A DNA stretch of 34,706 bases from Candidatus Nitrosopumilus sp. (GCA_008080815.1 VMDM01000017.1:1-34706), one strand, 5' to 3'; positions 23,959 through 32,245 are shown, counted from the first letter of the stretch. The notes: a model not told the origin generated them from the sequence alone. Program-made: numbers and translations.

Positions 23959-23988
23959 GGTTAACCTAAAAATTTTAACTGGTTAACC
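23959..23988. promoter_or_regulatory. BirA-like palindromic box upstream of the uL3 operon
   Basis: GGTTAACC (23959-23966), a 14-base spacer (23967-23980) and GGTTAACC (23981-23988) make a perfect inverted repeat of two self-palindromic arms. Spacer length and arms are nearly the same as in the bioB box (15816-15843), and the spacer has a similar A/T-rich text. It ends 47 bases before the uL3 ATG. Confidence 0.6.
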
Positions 23989-24001
23989 AAAGGTCTATTG
24001 G

Positions 24002-24008
24002 TTTAATA
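24002..24008 (+). promoter_or_regulatory. Possible TATA element of the ribosomal operon
   Basis: TTTAATA at 24002-24008 is about 31 bases before the uL3 ATG (24036). An archaeal start about 25-27 bases downstream would leave a leader of only a few bases. It lies 13 bases after the GGTTAACC box. Confidence 0.3.
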
Positions 24009-24035
24009 GAGGGAATTCGATGATGCGTTTTATCA

Positions 24036-25031
24036 ATGGGAGCTAGAAAACGTCATCAACCACGTAGAGGAAGTCTTGCATACCTTCCAAGAGGTCGTGC
24101 AAAAAGTATGGAAGCAAGAATTAGAGCTTGGCCAAAACTTAATTCCGAAGAACCAAAGATTTTAGCTCATTGTGGTTTCAAAGCTGGTTGTGTTCAAATT
24201 GTCAGTATTGATGATCGTGAAAAAGTTCCAAATGCAGGAAAGCAATTAGTTAGTTTAGGTACAGTTCTAGTTACACCACCAGTTTTAATTTTAGGTGTAA
24301 GAGGTTATTCAAAAGATCATGATGGTTTACATGCAGAATTTGATGTATATGCACAAGACATTCCAAAATCAATTGCAAAAGAAATTTCACTCAAAAATAA
24401 AAATGAAAACGCATTAGATTCAGCAGAAAAATCTTTGGGAAAAATTAAAGAAATTTTTGCAATTGTTGCAGTATCACCAAGAGATGCAGGTCTTGAACAA
24501 AAGAAACCATATATTTTTGAAGCATCAGTAAGCGGGGGAGATATTACAAAACAATTCAATCACGTAAAAGAATTACTTGGAAAAGAAATCAAAATTGATC
24601 AAATTTTTGAAACAGGTGCCAGTGTTGATGTTGCAGCAATTACTAAAGGTAAAGGATGGCAAAGTGTTATCAAAAGAATGCACGTAAAAAGAAAACAACA
24701 CAAATCAAGAAAAACAGTCAGAGAAGTTGGTTCACTCGGACCTATTTCACCTCAAAGCATCATGTTCACAGTACCAAGAGCAGGTCAAATGGGATTCCAA
24801 CAAAGAATTGAGTACGATAAACGAATTATGGTTATGGGGAATACTGAGGAAAGTAAAATGAAAATCAATCCAGATGGAGGTTACAAACACTTTGGATTAG
24901 TAAAAGGAGATTTCATTATTCTGAAAGGGTCAGTTCCAGGAACTTACAAGAGATTAATCAAATTAAGAAGTCAGATGAGAAATATCCCATCAAAAGTTTC
25001 AAAACCAAATATTTTGGAGGTAGTGATTTGA
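24036..25031 (+). CDS. rpl3: Large subunit ribosomal protein uL3
   Basis: A 331-aa archaeal uL3. The basic N-terminus MGARKRHQPRRGSLAYLPRG and the GKGWQSVIKRMHVKRKQHKS tract (about 205-224) are diagnostic; the latter reaches the peptidyl-transferase region. Length matches archaeal forms (about 330-350). First gene of the operon; its stop overlaps the uL4 start by four bases (TTGA). Confidence 0.96.
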   Translation: MGARKRHQPRRGSLAYLPRGRAKSMEARIRAWPKLNSEEPKILAHCGFKAGCVQIVSIDDREKVPNAGKQLVSLGTVLVTPPVLILGVRGYSKDHDGLHAEFDVYAQDIPKSIAKEISLKNKNENALDSAEKSLGKIKEIFAIVAVSPRDAGLEQKKPYIFEASVSGGDITKQFNHVKELLGKEIKIDQIFETGASVDVAAITKGKGWQSVIKRMHVKRKQHKSRKTVREVGSLGPISPQSIMFTVPRAGQMGFQQRIEYDKRIMVMGNTEESKMKINPDGGYKHFGLVKGDFIILKGSVPGTYKRLIKLRSQMRNIPSKVSKPNILEVVI

Positions 25032-25843
25032 GTAAAGTTTCTGTTCTATCTACAAGCGGTAGTAAAGATGGAGAAATAGAATTACCTCAAGTATTCGCAA
25101 CACCATTTAGAAGAGATTTAATTCATAAAGCATTCACCAATTTGACTTCACATAAATTCCAAAGACAAGGAAGACATCCAACTGCAGGTCAAGATGTAGT
25201 TGCTGATTCTAACTCACCACCAACAGGTCAAGGAGTTGCTCGTGTAGCAAGAGCATTAGGTGGAGGTGGGGGTAGACAAGGACAAGGTGCAGAAGTTGCA
25301 TCAACTAGAGGAGGAAGACAAGCACATCCACCAATTGTAGAAAAAGTCATTTACAAAAAATTAAACAAAAAAGAAAACAAACTTGCATTATGTTCAGCAA
25401 TTGCAGCAACTGCAAATAAGGAGAGAATATTATTCAGAGGACACAAGATTGAAGGAATAGAAACATTCCCAATGATTGTTACTGATGATATTGAAAATAT
25501 ATCCAAAGCAAGTGATATGGAAAAAATCTTAGATTCATTAAAGCTATCACAAGACGTCAAAAGATTAGACGCAAGAAAACCACGTTCTGGACAATCCAGA
25601 TTGAGAGGTAGAAGTAAAAAAGTAGGTAAGAGTGTCTTATTTGTTATCAAAGATGATTCAAAACTATCCAAAGCAGTTGGTGCAATTCCAGGCGTTGAGA
25701 CAAGAAATGCAAAAGATCTTAGTGTTTTAGATCTAGCACCAGGTTCAGAACCAATCAGATTAACAGTATACTCAAAAGGCGCAATCGAAGAAATTGCAAA
25801 AATTAGTTCAACACACTTAGAGGTTATGGCGAAAATACAATGA
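25028..25843 (+). CDS. rpl4: Large subunit ribosomal protein uL4
   Basis: A 271-aa archaeal/eukaryotic-type uL4 (L1e). The Gly-rich loop GVARVARALGGGGGRQGQGA with nearby GGRQAHPP reaches into the exit tunnel wall; DARKPRSGQSRLRGR is the later basic tract. The start is TTG 25028, four-base overlap with uL3. No ATG exists near the N-terminus, so TTG is accepted. Its end overlaps the uL23 ATG by four bases. Confidence 0.95.
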   Translation: MSKVSVLSTSGSKDGEIELPQVFATPFRRDLIHKAFTNLTSHKFQRQGRHPTAGQDVVADSNSPPTGQGVARVARALGGGGGRQGQGAEVASTRGGRQAHPPIVEKVIYKKLNKKENKLALCSAIAATANKERILFRGHKIEGIETFPMIVTDDIENISKASDMEKILDSLKLSQDVKRLDARKPRSGQSRLRGRSKKVGKSVLFVIKDDSKLSKAVGAIPGVETRNAKDLSVLDLAPGSEPIRLTVYSKGAIEEIAKISSTHLEVMAKIQ

Positions 25844-26106
25844 ACGTACAAGAAGCAACCAAGATAATTTTGAAACCATACATTACTGAAAAGACATTTG
25901 CAATGGTTGAGAACGAGAGTAAAATTTGTTTTATTGTTGAAAGATCTGCAAACAAGACAGAAATTGCCGAAGCCGTAAAAACACTTTACAATGAAAAAGT
26001 AACTAACGTAAACACAGCCAGAACCATTTATGGTAAAAAGGCATTTGTTCAGTTCGAAACCACAGACAAAGCCAGAGACTTGGCAACAAAGATAGGAATG
26101 CTCTAA
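25840..26106 (+). CDS. rpl23: Large subunit ribosomal protein uL23
   Basis: An 88-aa uL23 with the family core ILKPYITEKTFAMVE and the ANKTEIAEAVKTLYNEKV helix, plus the VNTARTIYGKKAFV strand. It sits at the tunnel exit and docks chaperones and SRP. ATG 25840 overlaps uL4. In most archaea rpl2 follows; here a 44-base gap leads directly to uS19. Confidence 0.94.
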   Translation: MNVQEATKIILKPYITEKTFAMVENESKICFIVERSANKTEIAEAVKTLYNEKVTNVNTARTIYGKKAFVQFETTDKARDLATKIGML

Positions 26107-26150
26107 TATGGAACACAGAATTCGAGAAATAATTAAAGGAGAAATGAAAC

Positions 26151-26546
26151 ATGGTTAAAGAATTTGAGTATAGAGGAATTCCTAAAGAAGAGTTAGAGGC
26201 AATGTCAATTGAAAAATTATTCCAACTTTTCAATGCAAGACAAAGACGTTCATTAACTAGAGGGATTAACGACGGTAAAAGAAAATTGATCGAAGAGATC
26301 AAAGGAGCAAAGGCTGGAAAAGTTACAACTCCAATTAAAACACATTTGAGAGATTTGATTATTCTACCTTACATGGTAGGAGTTACAGTAAATGTTTTCT
26401 CAGGAAAAGAATTCAGACCAGTTACAATCAGAACTGAAATGATTGGTCATTATTTGGGAGAATATGTCATAACAAACAAGAAGGTATCTCACGGTGCTCC
26501 AGGTGTTGGTGCATCCAGATCAAGCCTTTATGTACCATTAAAGTGA
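26151..26546 (+). CDS. rps19: Small subunit ribosomal protein uS19
   Basis: A 131-aa archaeal uS19 with an N-terminal helical extension (EFEYRGIPKEELEAMSIEKL) and the core RDLIILPYMVGVTVNVFSGKEF. The C-terminal GHYLGEYVITNKKVSHGAPGVGASRSS matches the family. AAAGGAG at 26135-26141 is a well-placed ribosome site for ATG 26151, as expected for a gene not directly coupled to the previous one. The stop overlaps the start region of uL22. Confidence 0.95.
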   Translation: MVKEFEYRGIPKEELEAMSIEKLFQLFNARQRRSLTRGINDGKRKLIEEIKGAKAGKVTTPIKTHLRDLIILPYMVGVTVNVFSGKEFRPVTIRTEMIGHYLGEYVITNKKVSHGAPGVGASRSSLYVPLK

Positions 26547-26551
26547 TTATT

Positions 26552-27010
26552 ATGGGTAGATTCAATTACGCTTTCCAAAATTATGATGCGACAAAACATG
26601 TTCGTTCATCACTTAGAGAAAAAGACATTTCACACAAACATGCTCGTGAAGTTGCAAATGCAATCAAAGGTTTGTCAATTGAAAGAGCTAGAGATTACTT
26701 ACAAAGTGTTGTAAATATGGAAAGAGCAATTCCATTTAAGAGATTCAATAATCAAGTAGGTCACAAAAGTGATCCAGGAATGATGGCAGGTAGATATCCA
26801 CAGAAAACAGCAAAAGAATTCATTAAAGTTTTAGATAATTTAGAATCAAATGCAGAATACAAAGGAATGGATTTAGATAGATTGAAGATTATCAATGCAA
26901 CAGTGCACAAAGGAGTCATTGTGAAAAGATTTATTCCAAGAGCAATGGGAAGAGCCACACCAAAAAATAATGTTTTAACACATGTAGAGTTGGTGGCTCA
27001 GGAGATTTAG
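26552..27010 (+). CDS. rpl22: Large subunit ribosomal protein uL22
   Basis: A 152-aa archaeal uL22. Landmarks: [20 protein letters not shown], the [21 protein letters not shown]-like helix and the tunnel beta-hairpin region [15 protein letters not shown] to [16 protein letters not shown] 26552 is six bases after the uS19 stop. A GTG at 26543 is in frame but would add only three residues and overlaps the previous gene, so ATG is preferred. Confidence 0.95.
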   Translation: MGRFNYAFQNYDATKHVRSSLREKDISHKHAREVANAIKGLSIERARDYLQSVVNMERAIPFKRFNNQVGHKSDPGMMAGRYPQKTAKEFIKVLDNLESNAEYKGMDLDRLKIINATVHKGVIVKRFIPRAMGRATPKNNVLTHVELVAQEI

Positions 27011-27012
27011 AT

Positions 27013-27768
27013 TTGTCATCAGTAAAGAACGTAATCAAAGATAATTACAATATGATGTTACTCAAGGATTACCTTAGAGAAGCAATTAAAGAAGCAGGAT
27101 TCTCACATGCAGAGATTGCAAAGACACCAACAGGTACCAGAGTAGCATTACATGTTACAAGACCAGGTATCGTAATCGGTAGAAAAGGTTCAGGAATCAG
27201 AGATTTAACAGATAAACTTGCAACAGACTTTGGTTTAAAAAATCCACAAATTTCAGTTGTTGAGATTGAAAAACCAGAATTATCTCCCAGTGTAATGTGT
27301 AACAGAATGGCATCACATCTTGAAAGAGGTACAGCATTTAGAAGAGCAACCATGTGGACATTAAAACAAATCATGGAGAATGGTGCAATGGGAGTACAAA
27401 TTACAATTTCAGGAAAATTAAGAGGTGACCGTTCAGCATTTGAGAAACATAGTGCAGGAATTTTACCAAGAGCAGGACATCATGCAGAAGTAATTGTTGC
27501 TGAAGATATTGCACATGTCAATACTGCAATGGGTCTAATTGGAATTAGAATTAGAATTGCAAGAAAAGAAAAATTCGTACCAGAGTTTGAATTAAAAGAA
27601 GAAAAAACAAAGAAAGTAAAACAAGTCAAAGATGAAGAGACAGGTAAAATGAGAGATGAAACAGCAGATGAAAGAAAAGCTAGAACTGAATCTGAACAAA
27701 TCGCAATGGAAGAAGAAAAAATGAAAGAACTTGAAACATTAGAAGAAGAAGAGGAGAAATTGAAATGA
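27013..27768 (+). CDS. rps3: Small subunit ribosomal protein uS3
   Basis: A 251-aa uS3. The KH domain motif [12 protein letters not shown] (about 56-67) and the C-terminal core [16 protein letters not shown] followed by [18 protein letters not shown] are present. The last ~55 residues are a highly charged extension with KETKK-type and EEEEEK runs. It lines the mRNA entry channel. The start is TTG 27013, two bases after the uL22 stop; no closer ATG keeps the N-terminus. The last four bases overlap uL29. Confidence 0.94.
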   Translation: MSSVKNVIKDNYNMMLLKDYLREAIKEAGFSHAEIAKTPTGTRVALHVTRPGIVIGRKGSGIRDLTDKLATDFGLKNPQISVVEIEKPELSPSVMCNRMASHLERGTAFRRATMWTLKQIMENGAMGVQITISGKLRGDRSAFEKHSAGILPRAGHHAEVIVAEDIAHVNTAMGLIGIRIRIARKEKFVPEFELKEEKTKKVKQVKDEETGKMRDETADERKARTESEQIAMEEEKMKELETLEEEEEKLK

Positions 27769-27968
27769 CCAGACTTAGTATGAAAACCATAAGAGAGTTA
27801 AATGAAAAAGATCTCAAAAGCAAAATTCAAGAAAGCAGAAGTGAATTAGCAAAATTAAGAGTAGACGGAGCTAAAGGTACATTAAGAAAAGAAAGCGGTA
27901 AGATTAAACCAATTAGACACGACATTGCACGAATGCTCACAAGATTAAACGAGTTGAAGAAAAAATGA
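27765..27968 (+). CDS. rpl29: Large subunit ribosomal protein uL29
   Basis: A 67-aa, two-helix uL29: [27 protein letters not shown] is the first helix and the [17 protein letters not shown] end the second. It lies near the tunnel exit beside uL23. ATG 27765 overlaps uS3 by four bases and its stop overlaps the Rnp1 start by four. Confidence 0.93.
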   Translation: MTRLSMKTIRELNEKDLKSKIQESRSELAKLRVDGAKGTLRKESGKIKPIRHDIARMLTRLNELKKK

Positions 27969-28234
27969 TAACTGTAGACAATATTTCATCACATGAATTC
28001 ATTGGAATGCATACAGAGATCATTGAATCAACAAATTCTCAAGTAATAGGCTTAAATGGAACAATCGAAAATGAAACAAAATCCATGTTTCAATTAAACA
28101 CAGATAAAGGAATCAAAAATATTTCAAAATCCAACAATCATTGGAAATTTTCAGTTAATAATCAAACAGTAATTGTTAATGGAGATAACATTTCTAAAAG
28201 ACCACAAGATAGAATCGGAGGAAAACATGACTAG
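27965..28234 (+). CDS. rnp1: RNase P protein component 1 (Rpp29/POP4 family)
   Basis: An 89-aa Rpp29-like Sm-fold subunit of archaeal RNase P, which trims tRNA 5' leaders. The signatures are FIGMHTEIIESTNSQVIGLNGTIENET and the end KRPQDRIGG. It is commonly located between uL29 and uS17 in archaea, as here. ATG 27965 overlaps the uL29 stop; its own stop overlaps the uS17 start by 8 bases. Confidence 0.9.
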   Translation: MITVDNISSHEFIGMHTEIIESTNSQVIGLNGTIENETKSMFQLNTDKGIKNISKSNNHWKFSVNNQTVIVNGDNISKRPQDRIGGKHD

Positions 28235-28550
28235 AAACATCGGATTGAAAGTAAAAGAACCATCAAGAGAATGTGACGATAAAAACTGTCCATTCCATGG
28301 AGGATTATCAATTAGAGGTAAATTATTTGATGGAAAAGTTACAGGAAATAAAGCCCGTCAAACAATTACATTACAAAAAGATGCACCAATTTACTTTAAC
28401 AAATTCAAAAGATATGCAAGAGGAAAAAGTACAATCCATGCACATGTTCCAGGATGTATTGATGTTGAATCAGGAGATACTGTCATCACTGCAGAGTGTA
28501 GACCAATTTCAAAATCAGTATCATTTGTTGTAGTGGAGGTTAAAAATTAA
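28227..28550 (+). CDS. rps17: Small subunit ribosomal protein uS17
   Basis: A 107-aa archaeal uS17 with the N-terminal Cys-containing ECDDKNCPFHG and the core GKVTGNKARQTITLQKD, KFKRYARGKSTIHAHVPGC. The open frame extends up to 28173, but CGGAGGA (28216-28222) points to ATG 28227 (MTRNIGLKV), the family-like start. The stop TAA shares its A with the uL14 start (TAATG). Confidence 0.94.
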   Translation: MTRNIGLKVKEPSRECDDKNCPFHGGLSIRGKLFDGKVTGNKARQTITLQKDAPIYFNKFKRYARGKSTIHAHVPGCIDVESGDTVITAECRPISKSVSFVVVEVKN

Positions 28551-28972
28551 TGGCAAAGCAAGCAGGAAAAGGAGTAGAAGAATTTAGACCATATGTCACT
28601 AGATCAATTCCAGTGGGAGCAAATATTGTATGTGCAGATAATTCAGGAGCAAAGATTTTGGAAATTATCAACGTACCTAGACATAAAACAAGATCATCAA
28701 GAATTCCTTCCGCATCAGTTGGTGATTTTTGTAATGTTGTTGTAAAGAAAGGACCAGCAGAATTAAGAAAACAAATTTTTGGAGCAGTAATTATTAGACA
28801 AAAATATGCAGTTAGAAGATTAAATGGTGTAAGAGTATGTTTTGAAGATAATGCAGCAGTATTAATCACTCCAGAAGGAGAAACAAAAGGAACAGACATC
28901 AAAGGACCAGTAGCAGCTGAAGCATCAGAAAAATGGCCAAGGGTAGCTAACTTGGCATCAATGGTGGTATAA
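28550..28972 (+). CDS. rpl14: Large subunit ribosomal protein uL14
   Basis: A 140-aa uL14 with [21 protein letters not shown] and the [17 protein letters not shown] loop; the end (AEKW-type [15 protein letters not shown]) is typical of archaeal L14/L23e. It lies in the inter-subunit face. Start one base overlapping uS17. Next gene after four bases. Confidence 0.95.
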   Translation: MAKQAGKGVEEFRPYVTRSIPVGANIVCADNSGAKILEIINVPRHKTRSSRIPSASVGDFCNVVVKKGPAELRKQIFGAVIIRQKYAVRRLNGVRVCFEDNAAVLITPEGETKGTDIKGPVAAEASEKWPRVANLASMVV

Positions 28973-28976
28973 CAAA

Positions 28977-29372
28977 ATGAAACCAACAAAAATGAGAAAT
29001 CATTTGATTTACCAAGCATCCCATGTTGTTCGTAGTAAACAACTTGGAAGTCATTTATCTAAAGAATTAAGCAAAAAATACGGAAAATCAAGTGCAAGAA
29101 TTGTAGAGGGTGACTCAGTAAAAATTCTTAGAGGAGAATTCAAAGGTGTAGATGGTAAAGTAGCAAGTATCGATATTCAAAAGAACAGTGTCACAATTGA
29201 AGGCGTTAAAAAAGAAAAAACTAAAGGTGACAAATTTGATGTATATATCCACACATCAAACCTTGAAATTACAGCATTAAACACAGATGATAAATGGAGA
29301 ATATCAAAATTGGAAGGTAAGAAACCAAGTAATTCTCCAAAACCAGTAGAAAAAAAGGAGTCTAAAGAATAA
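28977..29372 (+). CDS. rpl24: Large subunit ribosomal protein uL24
   Basis: A 131-aa archaeal/eukaryotic uL24. The KOW motif [18 protein letters not shown] (about 48-65) is clear and the [14 protein letters not shown] segment follows. The C-terminal ~20 residues ([15 protein letters not shown]) are a charged tail. Start ATG 28977; the terminal TAATG overlaps the next gene by one base. Confidence 0.94.
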   Translation: MKPTKMRNHLIYQASHVVRSKQLGSHLSKELSKKYGKSSARIVEGDSVKILRGEFKGVDGKVASIDIQKNSVTIEGVKKEKTKGDKFDVYIHTSNLEITALNTDDKWRISKLEGKKPSNSPKPVEKKESKE

Positions 29373-30088
29373 TGGGAAGTATTTCAGGAAGTAAAAAACT
29401 CAAGAGACAAATGGCTCCACAATTTTGGGGCATTGGTAGAAAAGACAAGAGATTTGTAATAACAGTTAAACCCGGTTCTCACAAAAAAAGTCATTCAATT
29501 CCAACTGCGGTTTTACTTAGAGATACATTAAACATGGTTACAAGTCTAAGAGAAGCTAAATCAGCAATATATGCAGGTAAAGTAAAAATCGATGGGGTTG
29601 TAAGAAAATCACTACATCATTCAATTGGATTGATGGATGTTATAGAACTTGAAAACGTATCTGATGTATACAGATTAGTTCCAACAGATGGAAAATTATT
29701 AAAACCAATCAAAATTCAAGATTCAGAAAAAACAAAAAAACTAGCTCAAGTAGTTAGAAAAGTTACAATCAGTAAAGGAAGAACACAAATTGGATTTCAT
29801 GATGGTCGTTCATTAATTTCAGATACACCAGTAAATGTTGGAGATGTATGTTTATTACAAGTACCTGAACAAAAAATTCTCGAAGTAATCAAATTAGAAA
29901 AAGGAAATCATGGTCTTGTTACAAAAGGAACAAACGCAGGTAAAATTGGAAAAATTGAAACCATTGAAGATGGTACTTTTATTCTTCCAAAGAAAGTTGT
30001 CCTATCATTAGAAGATAGAAAAATTGAAATTCCTGCAGACATCATCATGCCAATCGGAAAAGAGGATCCAATAATTCAATTAAAGTGA
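29372..30088 (+). CDS. rps4e: Small subunit ribosomal protein eS4
   Basis: A 238-aa eS4, specific to archaea and eukaryotes. The start [20 protein letters not shown] and PGSHKKSHSIPTAVLLRD are diagnostic, followed by an S4-like domain (SAIYAGKVKIDGVVRK) and a KOW-like part (AGKIGKIETIEDG). One-base overlap with uL24; four bases before uL5. Confidence 0.95.
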   Translation: MGSISGSKKLKRQMAPQFWGIGRKDKRFVITVKPGSHKKSHSIPTAVLLRDTLNMVTSLREAKSAIYAGKVKIDGVVRKSLHHSIGLMDVIELENVSDVYRLVPTDGKLLKPIKIQDSEKTKKLAQVVRKVTISKGRTQIGFHDGRSLISDTPVNVGDVCLLQVPEQKILEVIKLEKGNHGLVTKGTNAGKIGKIETIEDGTFILPKKVVLSLEDRKIEIPADIIMPIGKEDPIIQLK

Positions 30089-30092
30089 TAAT

Positions 30093-30614
30093 ATGTCCCA
30101 AGAAACTCAAAACCCAATGAAGCAAATCTACTTGGAAAAAGTAGTTCTGAATATGGGTGTAGGAAGATCTGGTGAAGTAATAGAAACTGCAAAAAGAGCT
30201 TTAGAGCAAATTTCAGGTAAAAAACCATCATCTAGAAATGCAAAAGAAACACAAAGAGATTGGGGCGTAAGAAAAGGAGAGCCAATTGGTGCAGCAGTTA
30301 CCATTAGAGGTGAGGATGCTGTAGTACTATTGAAAAGATTGTTTGCTGCAAAAGGAAACAGAATCAATGGAAGATCTATAGATAATTTTGGAAATTATTC
30401 TTTTGGAATTAACGAACATATCGATATTCCAGATGTAAAATATGAACCATCAATTGGAATCTTAGGATTAGGAATCTCAGTTACTTTAACTAGACCAGGT
30501 TTCAGTATCCGAAAAAGAAGTAAACATAAAGCAAGTGTTGGAAAAAGCCACATTATCACTAAACAGGAAGCAAAGGATTATCTAATCAAAGAGTTTGGAG
30601 TGACAATAGTATAA
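30093..30614 (+). CDS. rpl5: Large subunit ribosomal protein uL5
   Basis: A 173-aa uL5 with YLEKVVLNMGVGRSGE and RKGEPIGAAVTIRG, and the C-terminal RPGFSIRKRSKHKASVGKSH. It contacts 5S rRNA and the P-site tRNA. Slightly shorter than some family members, normal for archaea. TAATG overlap with uS14. Confidence 0.94.
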   Translation: MSQETQNPMKQIYLEKVVLNMGVGRSGEVIETAKRALEQISGKKPSSRNAKETQRDWGVRKGEPIGAAVTIRGEDAVVLLKRLFAAKGNRINGRSIDNFGNYSFGINEHIDIPDVKYEPSIGILGLGISVTLTRPGFSIRKRSKHKASVGKSHIITKQEAKDYLIKEFGVTIV

Positions 30615-30793
30615 TGGCAAAAGATAGAAGTTACGAATTCACTGGAAGAAAAAAACATACTTTTGGAAGAGGTTCAAGATGGTGCAAAAGATGTGGAGAC
30701 TATACAGCAGTGATTCAAAAATATGATTTAATGATATGCAGAAGATGTTTCAGAGAAGTAGCAAATTCACTAGGATTTAGGAAGAATAGGTGA
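30614..30793 (+). CDS. rps14: Small subunit ribosomal protein uS14 (zinc type)
   Basis: A 59-aa C+ type uS14. The zinc site is Cys24-x2-Cys27 (RWCKRCGDY) and Cys42-x2-Cys45 (MICRRCFRE). The end LGFRKNR is the expected C-terminus. It is short enough to be missed by length filters but fits exactly: it overlaps the uL5 stop by one base and ends four bases before the uS8 ATG. Confidence 0.93.
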   Translation: MAKDRSYEFTGRKKHTFGRGSRWCKRCGDYTAVIQKYDLMICRRCFREVANSLGFRKNR

Positions 30794-30797
30794 TCAA

Positions 30798-31190
30798 ATG
30801 CCATCAAATAACGTATTAGCAAATTTGTTCGTTACATTATACAATAATGAAGCTAGAAGAAAACGTGAATGCACAATATTGCCAACTTCAAAATTAGGAA
30901 TTGAAGTTCTGAAAACTCTTCAAAAAGACGGATACATTGGAGAATTCGAGCATATTGATGATAAGAGAGGCGGTAAATTCAAAATTAAATTATTAGCAAA
31001 AATAAACAAGTGTGGTGCAATCTCACCAAGATTCAAAGTAAAAAATGATGAATTCAATAATTGGGAACAACAATATCTCCCAGCATACGACAGAGGAATG
31101 TTAATTGTTACAACTAATCAAGGCGTAATGTCACATCATGATGCAACAGAAAAAGGAATTGGAGGATTCTTAATCGGATATGTCTATTAA
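30798..31190 (+). CDS. rps8: Small subunit ribosomal protein uS8
   Basis: A 130-aa uS8: NVLANLFVTLYNNEARRKREC at the N-terminus, GIEVLKTLQKDGYIGEFEHI, and the C-terminal GMLIVTTNQGVMSHHDATEKGIGG with the STxG-equivalent turn. It binds central-domain 16S rRNA. Its end overlaps the uL6 start by 11 bases. Confidence 0.95.
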   Translation: MPSNNVLANLFVTLYNNEARRKRECTILPTSKLGIEVLKTLQKDGYIGEFEHIDDKRGGKFKIKLLAKINKCGAISPRFKVKNDEFNNWEQQYLPAYDRGMLIVTTNQGVMSHHDATEKGIGGFLIGYVY

Positions 31191-31737
31191 ACAAGTTGAG
31201 AAATTACAAGATGAAGTAATTATTCCTGAGGGAGTAAAAGTAACAAAAGCAAAGAATATGCTCAAGTTTGAAGGACCTTTAGGAAAAACATATAAAAATT
31301 TCAAAAGCATTCCGGTAGAAATTGCAATTAATGAAAATAAAGTAAATCTCAAAGCTCTTGGTCCAAGAAAAAGAGATTACTCAGTTTTACATACTGCACG
31401 TTCAATCATCAGAAATATTTGTGAAGGACTCACAATTGGATATACAATCAAAATGAAAATTGTTTTTGCACACTTTCCAATCACTGTCAAAGTAGAAGGT
31501 AAAAAAATCCTAATCGATAATTTCCAAGGTGAAAGATCATCAAGAGTTACCCACATTGTTGGAAATACCAAAGTGGTTCCAAAAGGCGAGGATATCGTAA
31601 TCACCGGTGAAGTTTGGAATGATGTAACACAAACTGCAGCAAATATTGAATTAAGTACCAAAGTCAAAAACAAAGACCATAGAGTTTTCCTAGATGGTGT
31701 TTACATCTATGAAAAGAAAAAAGGACTAGACAAATAA
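31180..31737 (+). CDS. rpl6: Large subunit ribosomal protein uL6
   Basis: A 185-aa uL6 with two repeated beta-alpha domains: VTKAKNMLKFEGPLGKTYKN and later EGERSSRVTH-like FQGERSSRVTHIVGN. FLDGVYIYEKKKG is the family C-terminus. It lies near the GTPase centre. It is the last ribosomal gene of this operon; eL32, eL19, uL18, uS5, uL30 and uL15, which usually follow, are absent. Confidence 0.94.
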   Translation: MSIKQVEKLQDEVIIPEGVKVTKAKNMLKFEGPLGKTYKNFKSIPVEIAINENKVNLKALGPRKRDYSVLHTARSIIRNICEGLTIGYTIKMKIVFAHFPITVKVEGKKILIDNFQGERSSRVTHIVGNTKVVPKGEDIVITGEVWNDVTQTAANIELSTKVKNKDHRVFLDGVYIYEKKKGLDK

Positions 31738-31749
31738 TCTTAATTTCTA

Positions 31750-32037
31750 ATGACCTTAGACCCTGAATTCAAAAATCAAACTACAGAATTAATTACAAAT
31801 ACTTTAGAACTTTACAAACAGGCTGGTGCATCACCAAGAGTAGGACAAGTTTGGGATTGTGAAAATGTTGGAGATTTCTTGTGCGGTTTTTTTGTTGGTG
31901 AAATGGTAGGTTCAGCATTAAGTGCTTTTCAGATTGTACATCAAAGAGAACCAACTCCAGATGAACATTTAGAAATAATTGATCTTGTTGAGAGTCATTC
32001 AAAAGATATTAAAGATTTTTTTTCAAAATTTAACTAA
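31750..32037 (+). CDS. Hypothetical protein at the end of the ribosomal operon (95 aa)
   Basis: A 95-aa soluble, mildly acidic protein (MTLDPEFKNQTTEL... end FFSKFN). The middle SPRVGQVWDCENVGDFLCGFFVGEMVGSALSAF has two Cys (36, 44) and a hydrophobic patch, followed by a helical C-terminus. It starts 12 bases after uL6, so it is likely part of the operon. No family recognised. Confidence 0.6.
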   Translation: MTLDPEFKNQTTELITNTLELYKQAGASPRVGQVWDCENVGDFLCGFFVGEMVGSALSAFQIVHQREPTPDEHLEIIDLVESHSKDIKDFFSKFN

Positions 32038-32062
32038 GTTTTTACTTGTTTGCTGATTTTTA
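32038..32062 (+). terminator. T-rich tract after the ribosomal operon
   Basis: Directly after the 95-aa gene, the sense strand holds TTTTT, then TTGTTTG and GATTTTTAG, with no clear stem. Archaeal termination often uses such T-rich tracts alone, and the tRNA-Asn gene starts just after, with its own promoter. Confidence 0.35.
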
Positions 32063-32108
32063 GATAGTAGCAAGGATTAAATCACTTTTATCGTGGTTAA
32101 ATCTTATT

Positions 32109-32182
32109 GCCGCCCTAGCTCAGCGTGGTAGAGCATCCGACTGTTAATCGGACGGTCGTCAGTTCAAGTCTGATGGGCGGCG
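32109..32182 (+). tRNA. tRNA-Asn (GTT)
   Basis: A 74-base cloverleaf. The acceptor stem is GCCGCCC/GGGCGGC, the D-stem GCTC/GAGC, and the anticodon stem TCCGA/TCGGA with loop CTGTTAA (anticodon GTT, Asn). The T-stem is GTCAG/CTGAT with one G-T pair and loop TTCAAGT, and the discriminator is G. No intron. CCA is not encoded (CCTTTT follows). CTTTTATC at 32085-32092 may be its TATA element; TTTTGTTT follows as terminator. Confidence 0.95.
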
Positions 32183-32189
32183 CCTTTTG

Positions 32190-32211
32190 TTTCTAATCTC
32201 GAATTTAGAAA
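32190..32211. repeat. Palindromic element copy 1 (imperfect)
   Basis: A 22-base near-palindrome with right arm GAATTTAGAAA and left arm TTTCTAATCTC; three positions of the left arm deviate from the perfect copy at 32860. It starts 8 bases after the tRNA and exactly 60 bases before copy 2. Confidence 0.7.
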
Positions 32212-32245
32212 GAAATATTCTATAACATACAAATTAATTGTTAAA

